Shown: piece after piece, positions 5,665-5,710 of the stretch
Position numbering within the stretch: position 1 is the first letter of the stretch
Layout: each line of letters starts with the position of its first letter
Origin: Armatimonadota bacterium
GTDB lineage: Bacteria > Armatimonadota > Abditibacteriia > CG2-30-59-28
Reading direction: 5' to 3'
Length of the DNA: 5,710 nt
Assembly (NCBI GenBank): GCA_016199605.1
Contig: JACQGJ010000733.1
Location: forward strand, 1 to 5,710
Program-made: the position numbers and the translations under genes
Notes under the pieces: model-generated
Databases searched by the model: none
What the model saw: only the letters and a program-made list of their open reading frames with translations
Told to the model about the DNA's origin: nothing

Positions 5665-5710
5665 CAAACGGAGAGTTTGATCCTGGCTCAGGACGAACGC
5701 TGGCGGCGTG
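5665..5710 (+). rRNA. rrs: 16S ribosomal RNA, 5' end only
   Basis: AGAGTTTGATCCTGGCTCAG at 5672-5691 is the universal conserved 5' segment of bacterial 16S rRNA (E. coli positions 8-27), followed by GGACGAACGCTGGCGGCGTG. Counting back from E. coli position 8 places the mature 5' end near 5665, with an uncertainty of a few bases. The gene continues beyond the window. The bases shown fit several phyla and cannot by themselves identify the organism. Confidence 0.98.

Overview
The window is bacterial chromosomal DNA, moderately GC-rich, with every recognisable gene on the + strand. It ends in the first bases of a 16S rRNA gene. The 16S 5' end, a sigma70-type promoter with consensus -35 and extended -10, and a BoxA-like leader sequence establish Bacteria. 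About 45 nt of 16S is too little to assign a phylum. The secreted calcium-loop/metalloprotease gene suggests a free-living environmental organism, but this is inference.

Layout. (1) 11-718 encodes a complete RIC-type (YtfE/ScdA) di-iron protein for repair of iron-sulfur clusters. (2) 719-1040 is a 322-nt intergenic region full of secondary structure. It holds a nested set of perfect inverted repeats (722-825), a second hairpin (821-843), an element of three 29-nt palindromic units (845-943), and a probable promoter with a perfect 17-bp palindrome just upstream of the next gene. (3) 1041-4046 (GTG start) encodes a large exported protein. It has four N-terminal FG-GAP/VCBS-like calcium loops, a fifth Asp-rich loop, a metzincin zinc-protease site (HEFGHQIGLGH plus a downstream Met-turn) and a long C-terminal region of unknown fold. 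(4) 4047-4208 is a short spacer with a near-palindrome and a small hairpin. (5) 4209-5249 encodes a zinc-dependent medium-chain alcohol/polyol-type dehydrogenase. (6) 5250-5664 holds a possible weak terminator, two tandem candidate rRNA promoters, a long hairpin between them, a BoxA-like antitermination site and a leader with three well-formed hairpins. (7) 16S rRNA begins near 5665 and runs off the window.

The three proteins do not form an evident pathway. Their separate spacers and signals suggest independent transcription units that happen to lie upstream of an rrn operon. No CRISPR array, phage gene, transposase or defence system was recognised. The least explained parts are the palindromic element at 845-943 and the structured stretch just before it.
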